Source of the DNA: Acinetobacter sp. HR7 | GTDB taxonomy: Bacteria; Pseudomonadota; Gammaproteobacteria; Pseudomonadales; Moraxellaceae | Length of the DNA: 64,000 nucleotides | NCBI RefSeq assembly: GCF_000773685.1 | Contig: NZ_JPQO01000215.1 | Location: 1-64,000 of the forward strand | Reading direction: 5' to 3' | Position numbers and translations under genes: made by a program | Notes under the pieces: model-generated | The model's database searches: none | Seen by the model: only the letters and a program-made list of their open reading frames with translations | Told to the model about the DNA's origin: nothing | Part shown: piece by piece, positions 8,784-18,750 of the stretch | Position numbering within the stretch: the stretch's first letter is position 1 | Layout of the letters: every line of letters begins with the position of its first letter

Positions 8784-9008
8784 TCATTTTAAGGAACACG
8801 AGGGATTAACTTCAGAGTTCTTTTCTTCCTCACATTTCTTGCAGTCCAATTTCATCCCTAACTTTTCCTTACGACCCGCTTCAGTCATGACCCAAGGGCG
8901 GTTTTGCCAAGGCGGATCATGCCGTACATGCTGGTCATGTCCACAGACAAGCTCAGCGACCCAATGATTTTCCTCATCTAAATGAAAACCGACAATGGCT
9001 TGCAGCAT
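8784..9008 (-). CDS. DUF3565 small protein
   Basis: A 74-residue cytoplasmic protein beginning MLQAIVGFHLDEENHWVAEL. It has the segment CGHDQHVRHDPPW and a Cys pair (CKKC) near the end that, with the earlier Cys/His residues, could bind a metal. This pattern matches DUF3565, whose function is unknown. The frame opens one ATG earlier (9014), but GAGGA is positioned for the ATG at 9008 and would overlap the first. The gene converges on pyrE and is divergent from gshB. Confidence 0.82.
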   Translation of the reverse strand: MLQAIVGFHLDEENHWVAELVCGHDQHVRHDPPWQNRPWVMTEAGRKEKLGMKLDCKKCEEEKNSEVNPSCSLK

Positions 9009-9124
9009 TTTCATTCCTCTTTAAACACATGAATGCATACATACTCATGCAAAATCTGAATAAACAAAAGAATAATCTCGGCTATACTCATTGCCAAATT
9101 CATTTTTAGAAAAGAGCCAAAGAT

Positions 9125-10069
9125 ATGCGCGTACTTGTTGTGATGGATCCCATCGAAAATGTAAACCTGAAAAAAGATTCAACCATGGCGATGCTATGGG
9201 CAGCCGCACGCCGTGGCCATGAATTGGGTTATGCATTACAGCAAGATTTGTATATTGATCAGGGCAAGGCCTTTGGTCTGATTGCACCATTACAGGTGTT
9301 TGAAGATTATGAGCATTACTATGAATTGGGTGAAAAGCGAAAGGAATCTATTGCAGCCTATGATGTGGTGCTGATGCGTAAAGATCCACCTTTCGACATG
9401 AATTTTGTTTACACCACCTATATTCTGGAACAGGCGGAACGTGAGGGTGCGTGGATTATTAACAAGCCGCAAAGCCTGCGCGACTGTAATGAAAAACTGT
9501 TTGCGACCCAATTCCCGGAATTGCAGGTCCCAACACTGGTGACTTCACAGGAAAGCCTGATCCGTGAATTCCTGAAAGAGCATGGCGATGTGATCGTGAA
9601 ACCACTCGATGGCATGGGTGGTATGGGGATTTTTCGTCTGTTTCAGGATGGTGTAAATATTGGTTCAACCATCGAGATTCTGACCAATAACGGAACCCAG
9701 CCTATCATGGCACAGCGTTATATCCCGGAAATTGTGGAAGGAGATAAACGTATCCTGATGGTCAATGGTGAGCCGGTACCTTACTGCCTAGCACGTATCC
9801 CGCAAAATGGTGAAGTACGCGGTAACCTGGCCGCTGGTGGTCTGGGAAAGGCACGTCCTTTAAGTGAAAATGACAAACTGATTGCTGCGAAAGTTGGTCC
9901 ATTCCTGCGTGAAAAAGGTCTGGTTTTTGTGGGTCTGGATGTGATTGGTAACTACGTGACAGAAATCAATGTCACCAGCCCAACCTGTATCCGTGAAATT
10001 GATACCCAGTTTGGTACTTCAATTGCAGATGATCTGTTTGATGTACTGGAAGCAGGTATTAAAAAATAA
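9125..10069 (+). CDS. gshB: glutathione synthetase
   Basis: ATP-grasp enzyme that joins glycine to gamma-glutamylcysteine, the last step of glutathione synthesis. It has 314 residues, as in E. coli. Characteristic parts are the N-terminal VVMDPIENVNLKKDSTMAML, the ATP-grasp segment VKPLDGMGGMGIFR, the RYIPEIVEGDKRIL stretch and the metal-binding EINVTSPTCIREID near the C-terminus. A phytanoyl-CoA dioxygenase-like gene follows after 21 bp and is probably cotranscribed. Confidence 0.97.
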   Translation: MRVLVVMDPIENVNLKKDSTMAMLWAAARRGHELGYALQQDLYIDQGKAFGLIAPLQVFEDYEHYYELGEKRKESIAAYDVVLMRKDPPFDMNFVYTTYILEQAEREGAWIINKPQSLRDCNEKLFATQFPELQVPTLVTSQESLIREFLKEHGDVIVKPLDGMGGMGIFRLFQDGVNIGSTIEILTNNGTQPIMAQRYIPEIVEGDKRILMVNGEPVPYCLARIPQNGEVRGNLAAGGLGKARPLSENDKLIAAKVGPFLREKGLVFVGLDVIGNYVTEINVTSPTCIREIDTQFGTSIADDLFDVLEAGIKK

Positions 10070-10090
10070 TAACTAAACCGAGAGTTTATT

Positions 10091-11203
10091 GTGTTTTCAT
10101 CTATTCAACGCATCTGGGGGAATGCACAGTTCCAAACTGTCGTCCAGGAGCTGAAAAAAGTGGCTCAAGCCAATCCGAAAAAGTTTGCAGCAGATGCTGT
10201 GACACTTTTCGGTACAGCTAAAAGCTTTGAATCTCATTCCATTATTGGCAATAAAACTCTAAATACCTTGGGGTTGCACCGTTTCCGGGTGAAGCAGGCA
10301 GCAAAACTCGCTGAATCCCGTCGGGAAAAGTTGGCGAAATACCTCGGCACAGATGAAGTTGAGTTCTTTCAGCAAAATGGTTTTATTTTAAAAGAGAATT
10401 TTTTGCCTGAAGATGAGTTTGAAGCTTTATCTAAAGAGTTATTGGAAACGGCTTTGGATACCCGTGAAACTTTGCAGGGTGATACGGTAACACGCCGGAT
10501 GGCACTGGATGGTCAGGCACTTAAGCAACTACCGCATACCAAGCGCTTGCTTGAAAGTAAGCATTGGCGTGCACTTTTAAACTATGTGAACAGTTCCAAA
10601 GTACAGCCCATGTATTACGTGCAAGTGATTATTTCCCATGTACGTAAAGGCCGTCCTGATCCTCAAACCAATCTGCACAGTGATACCTTTCATTCAAATA
10701 TGAAAGCTTGGCTATTTTTAACAGATGTGGCTGAAGATGAGGGACCATTTGTGTATGTACCTGGTTCGCACATCTTGAATGAAAAGCGCTTAGCATGGGA
10801 ATATCAGCGTTCGATTGCTGTTAATCCAAAGACTGATGCCATGAGCCGCCGCGGTTCTTTGCGTATTCAACCCAATGAGTTGGCTGAACTCGGTTATGGT
10901 CAGCCTCAGGCTTTTGCAGTCAAGAAAAATACTCTGGTGATTGCAGATACTTACGGTTTTCATGCACGCGGGCCGAGTGTACGACCATCGACACGGATAG
11001 AGCTTTGGGCATATGGACGCCGTAGTCCATTCTTACCTTGGATTGGTCTACATCCACTGGCACTGCCAGTAATCAAAGACCGTTTAATTCCTTGGTATTG
11101 GAAAGGTTTGGATTATCTGGAACAGAAATACCAGCGTAAAAACCCATGGCGTAAAGTCGGTAAGCTGCTAGCAACCGATGAAGCTGTGGTAAAAACCAAA
11201 TAA
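10091..11203 (+). CDS. phytanoyl-CoA dioxygenase (PhyH) family protein
   Basis: Predicted non-haem Fe(II)/2-oxoglutarate-dependent oxygenase of 370 residues. The iron-binding facial triad is readable: H and D in LHSDTFHSNMKAW and the distal His in DTYGFHARGPS, followed by the Arg expected to hold 2-oxoglutarate. The segment EFFQQNGFILKENFLP is the usual start of the PhyH fold; about 90 residues before it have no assigned domain. The substrate is unknown. The start is a GTG with a weak GAG-type ribosome site. Lying 21 bp behind gshB suggests an operon but not a glutathione role. Confidence 0.82.
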   Translation: MFSSIQRIWGNAQFQTVVQELKKVAQANPKKFAADAVTLFGTAKSFESHSIIGNKTLNTLGLHRFRVKQAAKLAESRREKLAKYLGTDEVEFFQQNGFILKENFLPEDEFEALSKELLETALDTRETLQGDTVTRRMALDGQALKQLPHTKRLLESKHWRALLNYVNSSKVQPMYYVQVIISHVRKGRPDPQTNLHSDTFHSNMKAWLFLTDVAEDEGPFVYVPGSHILNEKRLAWEYQRSIAVNPKTDAMSRRGSLRIQPNELAELGYGQPQAFAVKKNTLVIADTYGFHARGPSVRPSTRIELWAYGRRSPFLPWIGLHPLALPVIKDRLIPWYWKGLDYLEQKYQRKNPWRKVGKLLATDEAVVKTK

Positions 11204-11230
11204 ATTTTTTATCCATTAAAAGCAAAAATA

Positions 11231-11256
11231 AAAAGAGCCTCAATCGAGGCTCTTTT
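11231..11256. terminator. bidirectional intrinsic terminator
   Basis: AAAAGAGCCTC and GAGGCTCTTTT pair perfectly around loop AATC, with T runs on both strands. It lies between the dioxygenase gene and the converging MFS gene, whose stop codon directly abuts it. Confidence 0.93.
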
Positions 11257-12453
11257 TTATGCAGTTTGCCGTCTAAACAGATAACCGCTCATCAGCAAAC
11301 CGAGAACTGAAAGACAGGTAGTGACCAAGGCGATATTGCTCCATTGCCCGGTGGCTGAAACTAGCGATGCGCTGAGTGGCGGGATAAAAAACTGGGCACA
11401 GGCGGAGACTTGAATCACCAGTCCTACGCTCGCCGCGGCAGCATTGGACCGAGGTGCATATTTTAGAGTAATGGCAAATACGGTAGTGGGAATGATCCCG
11501 CCAACCAGAGAAAATAGGATGGCACTCAGTACCTGTAATTCCAGCATCAACCACGAACGTGCAGCAAAGGCCAGAAAACTGGTCAGCATCATGGTGATAA
11601 AGCCGGTCCAGAGCAGGGTTTTCGGCTGCCAGCCACGTTGCAGTAACATGCCGGCACCAAAGGTTCCACCAAGATTAGAAAGTACGACCAAAGAAGCCAG
11701 CATGCCGGCAATTTTCAGATCAATCCGGTCTGCCACATACATACTTGGCAAGAAGCCGGTGACGGTTAGCCACTGGCTGGTATAGCAGGCAAAAATCACC
11801 GCCAGACACAGAATCGGTGGATGAGTAATGGTGACACGGACAATTTCCCAAAAGGAAGAAGTCGTTGCAGGTGTAGCAGCTTGAGTTGCGGGAGTTTGTA
11901 ATTCAAGATGTAGATAACGCTGTACCATCAGGGCAATCAGCAGGCATAATCCACCCAGTAAAGCCCAGATAGTCTGCCAGTTTAGCCACTCCAATAGTAC
12001 CGGAATACACAGCACTGCCAGACTGACCCCGACGCCCATATAGGAGCTCCACAATCCCATCTTGAAATTCAGATGCTCTGGTCGGCTGATCCGTTTCAGA
12101 ATCGCTGGGGCACAGAGGGAAATGGTCAGAAAACCGATGCCTTCAGTAAAACGGAAGAAATATAGTGCAGCGACATGCTGAATCCAGAGTCCGGCCATAC
12201 TACTAAAGCCTAAAATCAGTAACGCGAGAATCAGGCAGCGTTTCAGCCCAAATCTTTCCGAAAAGGCGCCAATACTGAGGGCAAAGAGCATGCCAGCCCC
12301 TTGGACCAGAGACAGAGAAAAACCGGCTTGGGTAAAGCTGAGTCCCAAGTCTTGTTGCAGGATCGGAATCACGGCAGAAAGCTTGCCTGCATGAATCGCT
12401 GCCAAATAGCCAGCCAGGATTACCGAGCTGTCGTGCACTGAAATTCTGGACAT
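11257..12453 (-). CDS. MFS transporter
   Basis: A 398-residue inner-membrane protein with about twelve hydrophobic helices in two halves. The loop between helices 2 and 3 has the major facilitator motif GAFSERFGLKR. The central loop is short (around LQTPATQAATPATTS). The length and the N-terminal VILAGYLAAIHAGKLSAVIPIL resemble the cyanate/nitroimidazole-type and related MFS subgroups, but no substrate can be assigned. The gene stands alone, facing the dioxygenase gene. Confidence 0.85.
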   Translation of the reverse strand: MSRISVHDSSVILAGYLAAIHAGKLSAVIPILQQDLGLSFTQAGFSLSLVQGAGMLFALSIGAFSERFGLKRCLILALLILGFSSMAGLWIQHVAALYFFRFTEGIGFLTISLCAPAILKRISRPEHLNFKMGLWSSYMGVGVSLAVLCIPVLLEWLNWQTIWALLGGLCLLIALMVQRYLHLELQTPATQAATPATTSSFWEIVRVTITHPPILCLAVIFACYTSQWLTVTGFLPSMYVADRIDLKIAGMLASLVVLSNLGGTFGAGMLLQRGWQPKTLLWTGFITMMLTSFLAFAARSWLMLELQVLSAILFSLVGGIIPTTVFAITLKYAPRSNAAAASVGLVIQVSACAQFFIPPLSASLVSATGQWSNIALVTTCLSVLGLLMSGYLFRRQTA

Positions 12454-12850
12454 AAGTCAGGTTTAATCCATAAAATCAATCTGTTCAGATATTTGTGTAA
12501 ATTAAGAAAATGCATAAATAGCATACAACTTCATTATTTTTCATATGATTTAGTTATAAGTTGATACTTAAAATTAATGGATATACTGAGTAATTTAAGC
12601 GGTGAGATGTTAACTGAAACAGGCAGGGAAAATAGAGAAAAGCCGAAGCAAAAAAAGGTTTTTCAATAAAAATTGATGAAAAATGCAGACCTGATGACAA
12701 ATACAGTTTAAACTTCAAAAACGCGTGAAAAAAAACAATGAAGTGCTTCGTGAAATAAAGTAAATAAACTTTCATGCCTAGGCGTTTGTGATTACAATTG
12801 ACGACTTAAATCCTATTCCCCATTTTATTTTAGAATTGAAGAATTAGACC
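12454..12850. other. AT-rich intergenic region upstream of murG
   Basis: This 397-bp gap separates the MFS gene from the divergent dcw cluster. It is AT-rich and has no convincing gene. TTGACG at 12798-12803 is a possible -35 element for murG, but the matching -10 is poor. The expected upstream dcw genes (mraY, murD, ftsW) are absent here, so the cluster starts at murG. Confidence 0.5.
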
Positions 12851-13948
12851 GTGACCGACGCTCCGCAAAAACAGCCTAAACATGTCATGATGATGGCCGC
12901 AGGTACCGGTGGACATGTATTTCCAGCTTTAGCTGTTGCAAAAGATTTACAACAACAAGGGATCGAAGTGTCCTGGTTAGCGACTCCGGCGGGCATGGAA
13001 AACCGATTATTAAAAAATCACAATATTCCAATTTATCAGATTGATATCCAGGGAGTGCGCGGTAATGGCATCGTACGCAAACTGGCTGCACCGTTCAAGA
13101 TTCTGAAAGCGACACTCAGCGCCATGAAATACATGAAGCAGCTGAACGTGGATGCCGTTGCCGGCTTTGGTGGCTATGTCGCAGGTCCGGGTGGTCTGGC
13201 AGCGCGTATGCTGGGTATTCCCGTGATTATTCATGAGCAAAATGCGGTCGCCGGTTTTACCAATACCCAGCTATCACGTATCGCCAAAACGGTGTGCCAG
13301 GCATTTCCTAATACTTTTCCAGCACAGGATAAGGTGGTCACTACGGGAAATCCGGTACGCAAGGAAATCACCCAAATTCTGAATCCATCTTGGCGTTATC
13401 AGGAACGTGAAAAAGCCGGTGAACCATTACGTATTTTAATCGTGGGTGGTTCACTAGGGGCACAGGCACTGAATGAACGTGTGCCTGAAGCCTTAAAACA
13501 GCTGAATATTCCACTGAATGTTTATCATCAGTGTGGTCAAAATCATGCCGATGCCACCCGTGCACGTTATGTGGATAAGCCGGATACGTTGCAGGTCGAA
13601 GTGCAGCCGTTTATTGAAGATATGGCCCAAGCCTATAGCGATGCCGATCTAATCATTTGCCGTGCCGGTGCATTGACCGTCACCGAAATTGCCACAGCCG
13701 GTGTAGCGGCGATTTTTGTGCCGCTACCAAGTGCGGTGGACGATCACCAGACTGCAAATGCAAAGTTTCTGGCCGACCTGGGTGCAGCAAAAATCTGCCC
13801 GCAGGCGACTATGACCCCAGACAGTTTAAAAGCGCTGCTCGAACCGATGCTCAATCGCCAGCTCCTGATGGAAATGGCTGTGAAAGCACGTCGTCAGGCT
13901 CAACCCGATGCAACCCAACATGTGGTTCGTTTAATTCAAGAATTGTAA
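12851..13948 (+). CDS. murG: UDP-N-acetylglucosamine--lipid I N-acetylglucosaminyltransferase
   Basis: Transfers GlcNAc to lipid I to form lipid II, the peptidoglycan precursor, at the inner face of the membrane. It has 365 residues. The glycine-rich GTGGHVFPA (residues 18-26) and a second glycine-rich loop VGGSLGAQALNE mark the two Rossmann halves. The UDP-GlcNAc-binding signature reads CRAGALTVTEIA, then PLPSAVDDHQTANA. The start is GTG, with GAAG about ten bases before it. murC follows after 12 bp, in one cotranscribed dcw cluster. Confidence 0.97.
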   Translation: MTDAPQKQPKHVMMMAAGTGGHVFPALAVAKDLQQQGIEVSWLATPAGMENRLLKNHNIPIYQIDIQGVRGNGIVRKLAAPFKILKATLSAMKYMKQLNVDAVAGFGGYVAGPGGLAARMLGIPVIIHEQNAVAGFTNTQLSRIAKTVCQAFPNTFPAQDKVVTTGNPVRKEITQILNPSWRYQEREKAGEPLRILIVGGSLGAQALNERVPEALKQLNIPLNVYHQCGQNHADATRARYVDKPDTLQVEVQPFIEDMAQAYSDADLIICRAGALTVTEIATAGVAAIFVPLPSAVDDHQTANAKFLADLGAAKICPQATMTPDSLKALLEPMLNRQLLMEMAVKARRQAQPDATQHVVRLIQEL

Positions 13949-13960
13949 ACCGAGTAAATT

Positions 13961-15409
13961 ATGTCTCCATCAACCCCAGCTGACCAAGCGAAAAAGTTAA
14001 TTAAAGTGCCAGAAATGCGCCGTATCAAACACATTCACTTTGTGGGGATTGGTGGTGCAGGGATGTGCGGTATTGCCGAAGTATTGCAAAACCAGGGCTA
14101 CAAAGTTTCTGGTTCGGATATCAAGGCCTCGAAGACCACAGCACAACTCGAAGAAAATGGTATCAAGGTCTATATCGGTCATGCTGCGGAAAATATTCAG
14201 GGCGCGAATGTAATCGTCGTGTCGACTGCGATTGACCCTGAAAACCCGGAAATCAAGGCTGCAGTAGAAAAACGTATTCCGGTAGTGCGCCGTGCGGAAA
14301 TGCTTGGTGAACTCATGCGTTACCGTCACGGCATCGCCGTTGCAGGTACACATGGTAAAACTACTACCACAAGTCTAGTGACTTGTATGCTGGCGGAAGA
14401 AAATCTTGACCCAACCTATGTGATCGGTGGTTTGCTGAACCGTACAGGTGTCAATGCTGCACTGGGTGCCAGTCGTTATATTGTGGCAGAGGCGGATGAG
14501 TCTGATGCTTCTTTCCTGTATCTGCAACCAATGGCTGCGATTGTGACCAATATCGATGCTGACCATATGGATACTTATGGTGGTAGCTTCGATGTACTGA
14601 AAGATACTTTCGTACAGTTTCTGCAAAAACTGCCGTTCTACGGTCTGGCAGTGGTATGTGGCGATGATGCCAATATCCGTGAAATCATGCCGCGTATTGG
14701 CCGTCCAGTGGTGACTTACGGTTTTAATGAAGATAACGACATCCGTGCAGTGGATATTGAACAGGATGGTATGTGTTCACACTTTACGGTGTTGCGTAAA
14801 GACCGTGAACCACTCCGTGTTACCATCAATATGCCAGGTGCACATAACATCCTGAATTCATTGGCAGCGATTGGCATTGCAACGGATGAAGGTGTATCCG
14901 ATGGTGCCATCTGTCGTGCATTGGAAGGCTTTAGCGGTGTCGGCCGTCGCTTCCAGGTACAAGGTCAGTTCGAAATAGAAGGCGGGGATGTGAAGCTGGT
15001 GGATGACTATGGTCACCATCCGAAAGAAGTAGAAGCCACCATTAAAGCAGCACGTGCCAGCCACCCGGACCGCCGTCTGGTAATGATGTTCCAGCCACAC
15101 CGTTTTACCCGTACCCGTGACTGTTTTGAAGACTTTGTGGAAGTGCTTTCTCAAGTTGATCAGTTGTTGTTACTGGAAGTATATCCAGCAGGGGAGAAGC
15201 CAATTGTTGGTGCGGACAGTCGTGCCTTGGCACGTAGTATCCGTTTGCGTGGGGAAGTGGAGCCAATCCTGATTGATCCAGTCGAAGGAAACCTGAGCAA
15301 CGTCATGAAAAATGTGCTAAAAGCAAATGATCTGTTGCTGACCCAAGGTGCTGGTAATGTCGGTGCAATTTCAATTGAACTTGCACAGAATAATTTATAC
15401 ATCAAATAG
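13961..15409 (+). CDS. murC: UDP-N-acetylmuramate--L-alanine ligase
   Basis: Cytoplasmic ATP-dependent ligase that adds L-Ala to UDP-MurNAc, starting the stem peptide. It has 482 residues. The N-terminal Rossmann motif is [14 protein letters not shown]. The ATP loop is [13 protein letters not shown], and the C-terminal domain has [13 protein letters not shown] and [12 protein letters not shown]. All are standard for MurC. It lies between murG and ddl in the usual order. The first 16 residues ahead of the MRRIKHIHF segment are somewhat variable, so a later start is possible. Confidence 0.97.
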   Translation: MSPSTPADQAKKLIKVPEMRRIKHIHFVGIGGAGMCGIAEVLQNQGYKVSGSDIKASKTTAQLEENGIKVYIGHAAENIQGANVIVVSTAIDPENPEIKAAVEKRIPVVRRAEMLGELMRYRHGIAVAGTHGKTTTTSLVTCMLAEENLDPTYVIGGLLNRTGVNAALGASRYIVAEADESDASFLYLQPMAAIVTNIDADHMDTYGGSFDVLKDTFVQFLQKLPFYGLAVVCGDDANIREIMPRIGRPVVTYGFNEDNDIRAVDIEQDGMCSHFTVLRKDREPLRVTINMPGAHNILNSLAAIGIATDEGVSDGAICRALEGFSGVGRRFQVQGQFEIEGGDVKLVDDYGHHPKEVEATIKAARASHPDRRLVMMFQPHRFTRTRDCFEDFVEVLSQVDQLLLLEVYPAGEKPIVGADSRALARSIRLRGEVEPILIDPVEGNLSNVMKNVLKANDLLLTQGAGNVGAISIELAQNNLYIK

Positions 15410-15467
15410 TCGCTTAATGTGGCTTAAAATAGAATTGACCTGATTTAAAAAGTTTAAGGATATAAAC

Positions 15468-16397
15468 GTGTCAAATGCTTCAAAATTCGGAAAAGTTGCC
15501 GTATTGCTAGGTGGAAAATCTGCAGAGCGTGAGGTTTCGCTGGACAGTGGTATGGCGGTACTTGAGGCATTGGTGCGTTCGGGGGTGAACGCAGAAGGCT
15601 TCGATCCACAGGAACGTAGTATCACTGAACTGTCGGGTTATGACCGTGCCTTTATCGTGCTGCATGGCCGTGGTGGTGAAGATGGCCAGATTCAGGGCGC
15701 ACTGGAATGGTTGAATATTCCTTATACCGGTACAGGCGTACAGGGTTCAGCGATTGGCATGGACAAGGTCAAGACCAAGCAGGTATGGCAAGGTTCTGAA
15801 CTGCCAACCGCACCCTATCGCATTGTGACCAAAGACTCCAATGCGGAAGAAATTGTTGCGGCATTGGGCCTGCCACTAATCATCAAGCCGGTACATGAAG
15901 GTTCAAGTATCGGCATGAGCAAAGTGGAAAAAATTGAAGACTTTGCCACTGCGATTGCCAAAGCGACTGAACATGATGCTGTAGTGATGGCAGAAAAATG
16001 GATTACCGGTCGTGAATTTACCATTGTGCTGTTGAATGGTCAGGCACTGCCAGTGATTCGCCTGCAGCCACCGGAAGATGTCGCATTCTACGACTACGAA
16101 GCCAAATACAACCGTAATGATGTGCAGTATGGTATTCCATGTGGTCTGAGCGAATCTGAAGAAAAAGCCTTGCAAGCACTGGCTTTACGTGCTTTCCAGG
16201 CAGTAGGGGCTAGCGGCTGGGGCCGTATTGATGCGATGCAGGATCAGGATGGCAATTTTTGGTTACTAGAAGTCAATACTGTACCGGGCATGACCAGCCA
16301 CTCGCTGGTGCCGAAAGCCGCCGCTGCGGTGGGTTACAGTTTCGATGAGCTGTGTATGGCGATTCTGGAACAAACTCTGAACGGTGTGGCTCGCTAA
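15468..16397 (+). CDS. ddl: D-alanine--D-alanine ligase
   Basis: ATP-grasp ligase producing D-Ala-D-Ala for the peptidoglycan stem. Its 309 residues match DdlB. Motifs are LLGGKSAEREVSLDSG near the start, HGRGGEDGQIQGALE, KPVHEGSSIGMSKV (ATP-grasp) and EVNTVPGMTSHSLVPKAA at the metal and substrate site. The start is GTG, with AAGGA about seven bases upstream. ftsQ begins 3 bp after the stop, so the two are likely translationally coupled. Confidence 0.96.
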   Translation: MSNASKFGKVAVLLGGKSAEREVSLDSGMAVLEALVRSGVNAEGFDPQERSITELSGYDRAFIVLHGRGGEDGQIQGALEWLNIPYTGTGVQGSAIGMDKVKTKQVWQGSELPTAPYRIVTKDSNAEEIVAALGLPLIIKPVHEGSSIGMSKVEKIEDFATAIAKATEHDAVVMAEKWITGREFTIVLLNGQALPVIRLQPPEDVAFYDYEAKYNRNDVQYGIPCGLSESEEKALQALALRAFQAVGASGWGRIDAMQDQDGNFWLLEVNTVPGMTSHSLVPKAAAAVGYSFDELCMAILEQTLNGVAR

Positions 16398-16400
16398 GCT

Positions 16401-17255
16401 ATGGCACAACTTCCTGCATCCATGCGCCGTAAACGTGCTGCGATTACCTCAATTCACGATAAGCCACCAAGCAAAAAGGAAAAGCTGGCCAACTTTGGTG
16501 GCTGGCTATTGCTGCTGGTCGCAATCGTGGTACTGGCTGCAGGAATCCTAGGTTTTTACCGGGTCATGACCGATGCCCAGGTGGCAGAGCTGGATGTGAT
16601 TGGTACGCGATCGGCTGCAGAACAGCGTCAGGTGATACAGCATGTTTCCCCGATTATTACCGACAATTACTTTACTTCGGATTTAAGATCGATTCGTGAC
16701 AAGACATTGGAATTGTCTTGGGTTGATCGTGTGGTGGTATCGCGTGCCTGGCCAAATGCGATTCGTGTGCGGATCATGCCGCATCATGCCATTGCCCGTT
16801 GGGGTACAGGTCGCTTGCTAAGTGACAGCGGACAAATCTTTGCGGAAGTGACGCCAAAGAACTATCCGGAACTGCCGTTATTACATGGTCCGGCCAGTCA
16901 GGCTAAAAACATGATGCGACGTTATAATGAAATCAATCAGTTGTTCGCACCACATGGGATTCGCCTGAAAGAGCTTTATCTGACAGAACGCATGACCTGG
17001 TTTATGCAGTTTGATTCAGGGCTGCGTGTGATCGTGGATCAGGATCAGACCATGAGTAAACTGCAGCGCTTAAGCCATCTGTCCTATAGCGATTTGAAGC
17101 CAGTTTGGTCTAGAATCTCGTCAATTGATTTACGCTATAGAAATGGATTAGCAATTCAGTGGAAAAATGCCGTTCCACCAAAGATACAAAATGGCCACTT
17201 TATTGTAACTAATAATGACACCGACGTTGAGAACGGGGTTACAGTGAAGCCATAA
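16401..17255 (+). CDS. ftsQ: cell division protein FtsQ
   Basis: Bitopic divisome protein that links FtsB/FtsL to the early division proteins. A basic cytoplasmic tail of about 30 residues is followed by one membrane helix (GGWLLLLVAIVVLAAGILGF). The periplasmic POTRA domain starts at VAELDVIGTRSAAEQRQV, and an FtsQ beta-domain follows (SWVDRVVVSRAWPNAIRVRI and onward). Its 284 residues are normal. It sits between ddl and ftsA in the canonical order. Confidence 0.95.
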   Translation: MAQLPASMRRKRAAITSIHDKPPSKKEKLANFGGWLLLLVAIVVLAAGILGFYRVMTDAQVAELDVIGTRSAAEQRQVIQHVSPIITDNYFTSDLRSIRDKTLELSWVDRVVVSRAWPNAIRVRIMPHHAIARWGTGRLLSDSGQIFAEVTPKNYPELPLLHGPASQAKNMMRRYNEINQLFAPHGIRLKELYLTERMTWFMQFDSGLRVIVDQDQTMSKLQRLSHLSYSDLKPVWSRISSIDLRYRNGLAIQWKNAVPPKIQNGHFIVTNNDTDVENGVTVKP

Positions 17256-17327
17256 TGTTCGGCTTTAAAAAATCAAGAGGCAATTAAAGCCATAAATTAA
17301 ACACATAGGTAATGGTAGTAGCAAATA

Positions 17328-18590
17328 ATGAATGAAGCTGTTCCCTCAGTTGTTGCGATTGACATTGGGACGCACAAAGTTTCAGTTTTGATTGGTAAGG
17401 TACATGCGCCAGACAATATCCAGGTCATCGGGATGGCGACTGCTCGTAACCGAGGCATGAATAAAGGGAAAATTGTAAGTCTCGACAAAGTCATTACCGC
17501 AATAAAAAATGCCGTTCAGGAAGCGGAAGATATGGCGGAATGCCGTGTCCACTCTGCCTGGATTTCAATTCCAAGTGCGGAGTTGAAAAGCTTCTATGCT
17601 TCTGGTCGTACCACGATTGAAAATGCTGAGCATACAATTACAACAAGCGAAGTCGTACGTGCACTGGAACTGGCGAAAGCGAGCCATTTGTCCCCGGACC
17701 ATTATATGGTAAGTGCTGTACCACTCGGTTTTGAGCTGGATGATGCGCCAGAATGGGTGCTGAACCCGATCCGTATGTCGGCGCACAGCATGACCGGACA
17801 TTACCATCTCATGATGTTACCGATCAGTACCATGCAGAACATCGACCGTGCCTTGAAAGGCGCGAATATCGGTGTGGAAAAAATGGTGGTGTCTAGCCTC
17901 GCAACCGCTGAAGCAAGCCTACTCAAAGATGAAAAAGAATATGGCGTTTGCTTGCTGGATATCGGTGCGGGTACGACGGATATCGCAGTTTACTTGGATG
18001 GTCGTTTAGCTCTCACTCATACTATTCAGCGTGGTGGGGAACATGTGACACGTGATATCGCAGCCGTGTTGCAAACCACCACTGAAGAAGCAGAACGTAT
18101 CAAGTTGCTTTATGGTTGTGTCGATTTAAAAGTAGTGAAACCGGATCACATGATTCAGTTCCAGGGAATTGATGGTCCGCAAACCATTAGCCGGATTGAG
18201 CTGACCGAAATCATCATTGCACGTTATAGCGAGATTCTGGGTCTGGTTCGTGAAGAACTGGAAAATAGTGGCGCGATGCAAGGCCTGTATCACGGTGTAG
18301 TCTTGACTGGTGATGCCAGCCAGATCGAAGGTATGGTCAGCTATGTCCGTCGTACCTTAGGGGTTTCAGCCCACTTGGGCAATGCGCCAAGTCAGGTGCA
18401 TGCCGATGAAGCGCATCAGGCCGCACTGCGCCGTTCCCAGTATGCAACTGCTGCCGGTTTGCTGATGTTTAGCCAGAGCGATGCACAGGAAACCATCGTG
18501 GAATCGGAAGATACTGAAAGACTATCAATGGGTCAGCGCATTAAGCGTGCCTTTTCAGGTTTTAATGAAACATTGAAATCGCTGTTTTAG
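17328..18590 (+). CDS. ftsA: cell division protein FtsA
   Basis: Actin-like ATPase that anchors FtsZ to the membrane and recruits later divisome proteins. It has 420 residues. The phosphate-1 motif is VVAIDIGTHKVSVLIG, the 1C subdomain follows, and the phosphate-2 region is LLDIGAGTTDIAVY. The C-terminus MGQRIKRAFSGFNETLKSLF is the amphipathic membrane-targeting helix. The 72-bp space after ftsQ shows no strong promoter. Confidence 0.97.
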   Translation: MNEAVPSVVAIDIGTHKVSVLIGKVHAPDNIQVIGMATARNRGMNKGKIVSLDKVITAIKNAVQEAEDMAECRVHSAWISIPSAELKSFYASGRTTIENAEHTITTSEVVRALELAKASHLSPDHYMVSAVPLGFELDDAPEWVLNPIRMSAHSMTGHYHLMMLPISTMQNIDRALKGANIGVEKMVVSSLATAEASLLKDEKEYGVCLLDIGAGTTDIAVYLDGRLALTHTIQRGGEHVTRDIAAVLQTTTEEAERIKLLYGCVDLKVVKPDHMIQFQGIDGPQTISRIELTEIIIARYSEILGLVREELENSGAMQGLYHGVVLTGDASQIEGMVSYVRRTLGVSAHLGNAPSQVHADEAHQAALRRSQYATAAGLLMFSQSDAQETIVESEDTERLSMGQRIKRAFSGFNETLKSLF

Positions 18591-18642
18591 TCGAATTTTA
18601 TTGTGAATATTGTTGAGAAGTTGTACTAAAAAATGCCTGCAC

Positions 18643-18671
18643 TTGACAACTCAGTTCTTGAGCAGCATTCT
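18643..18671 (+). promoter_or_regulatory. possible ftsZ promoter
   Basis: A perfect TTGACA (18643-18648) stands 17 bases before CATTCT, a poor -10. The 160-bp ftsA-ftsZ gap is the longest inside the cluster, and internal ftsZ promoters are common in other bacteria. The weak -10 keeps this tentative. Confidence 0.35.
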
Positions 18672-18750
18672 TAAAAACAATTTTTTATTAAGATCAGGGC
18701 AGTATACGGGCTTAGTGACTGCCAGTATTAAATTAGGAATTTTATAGGTC

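Noticed and set aside
12554-12775. A 73-codon minus-strand frame in the gap before murG
   Set aside because: Low-complexity Phe/Leu/Ser composition expected from AT-rich DNA, no ribosome site seen and no family resemblance.
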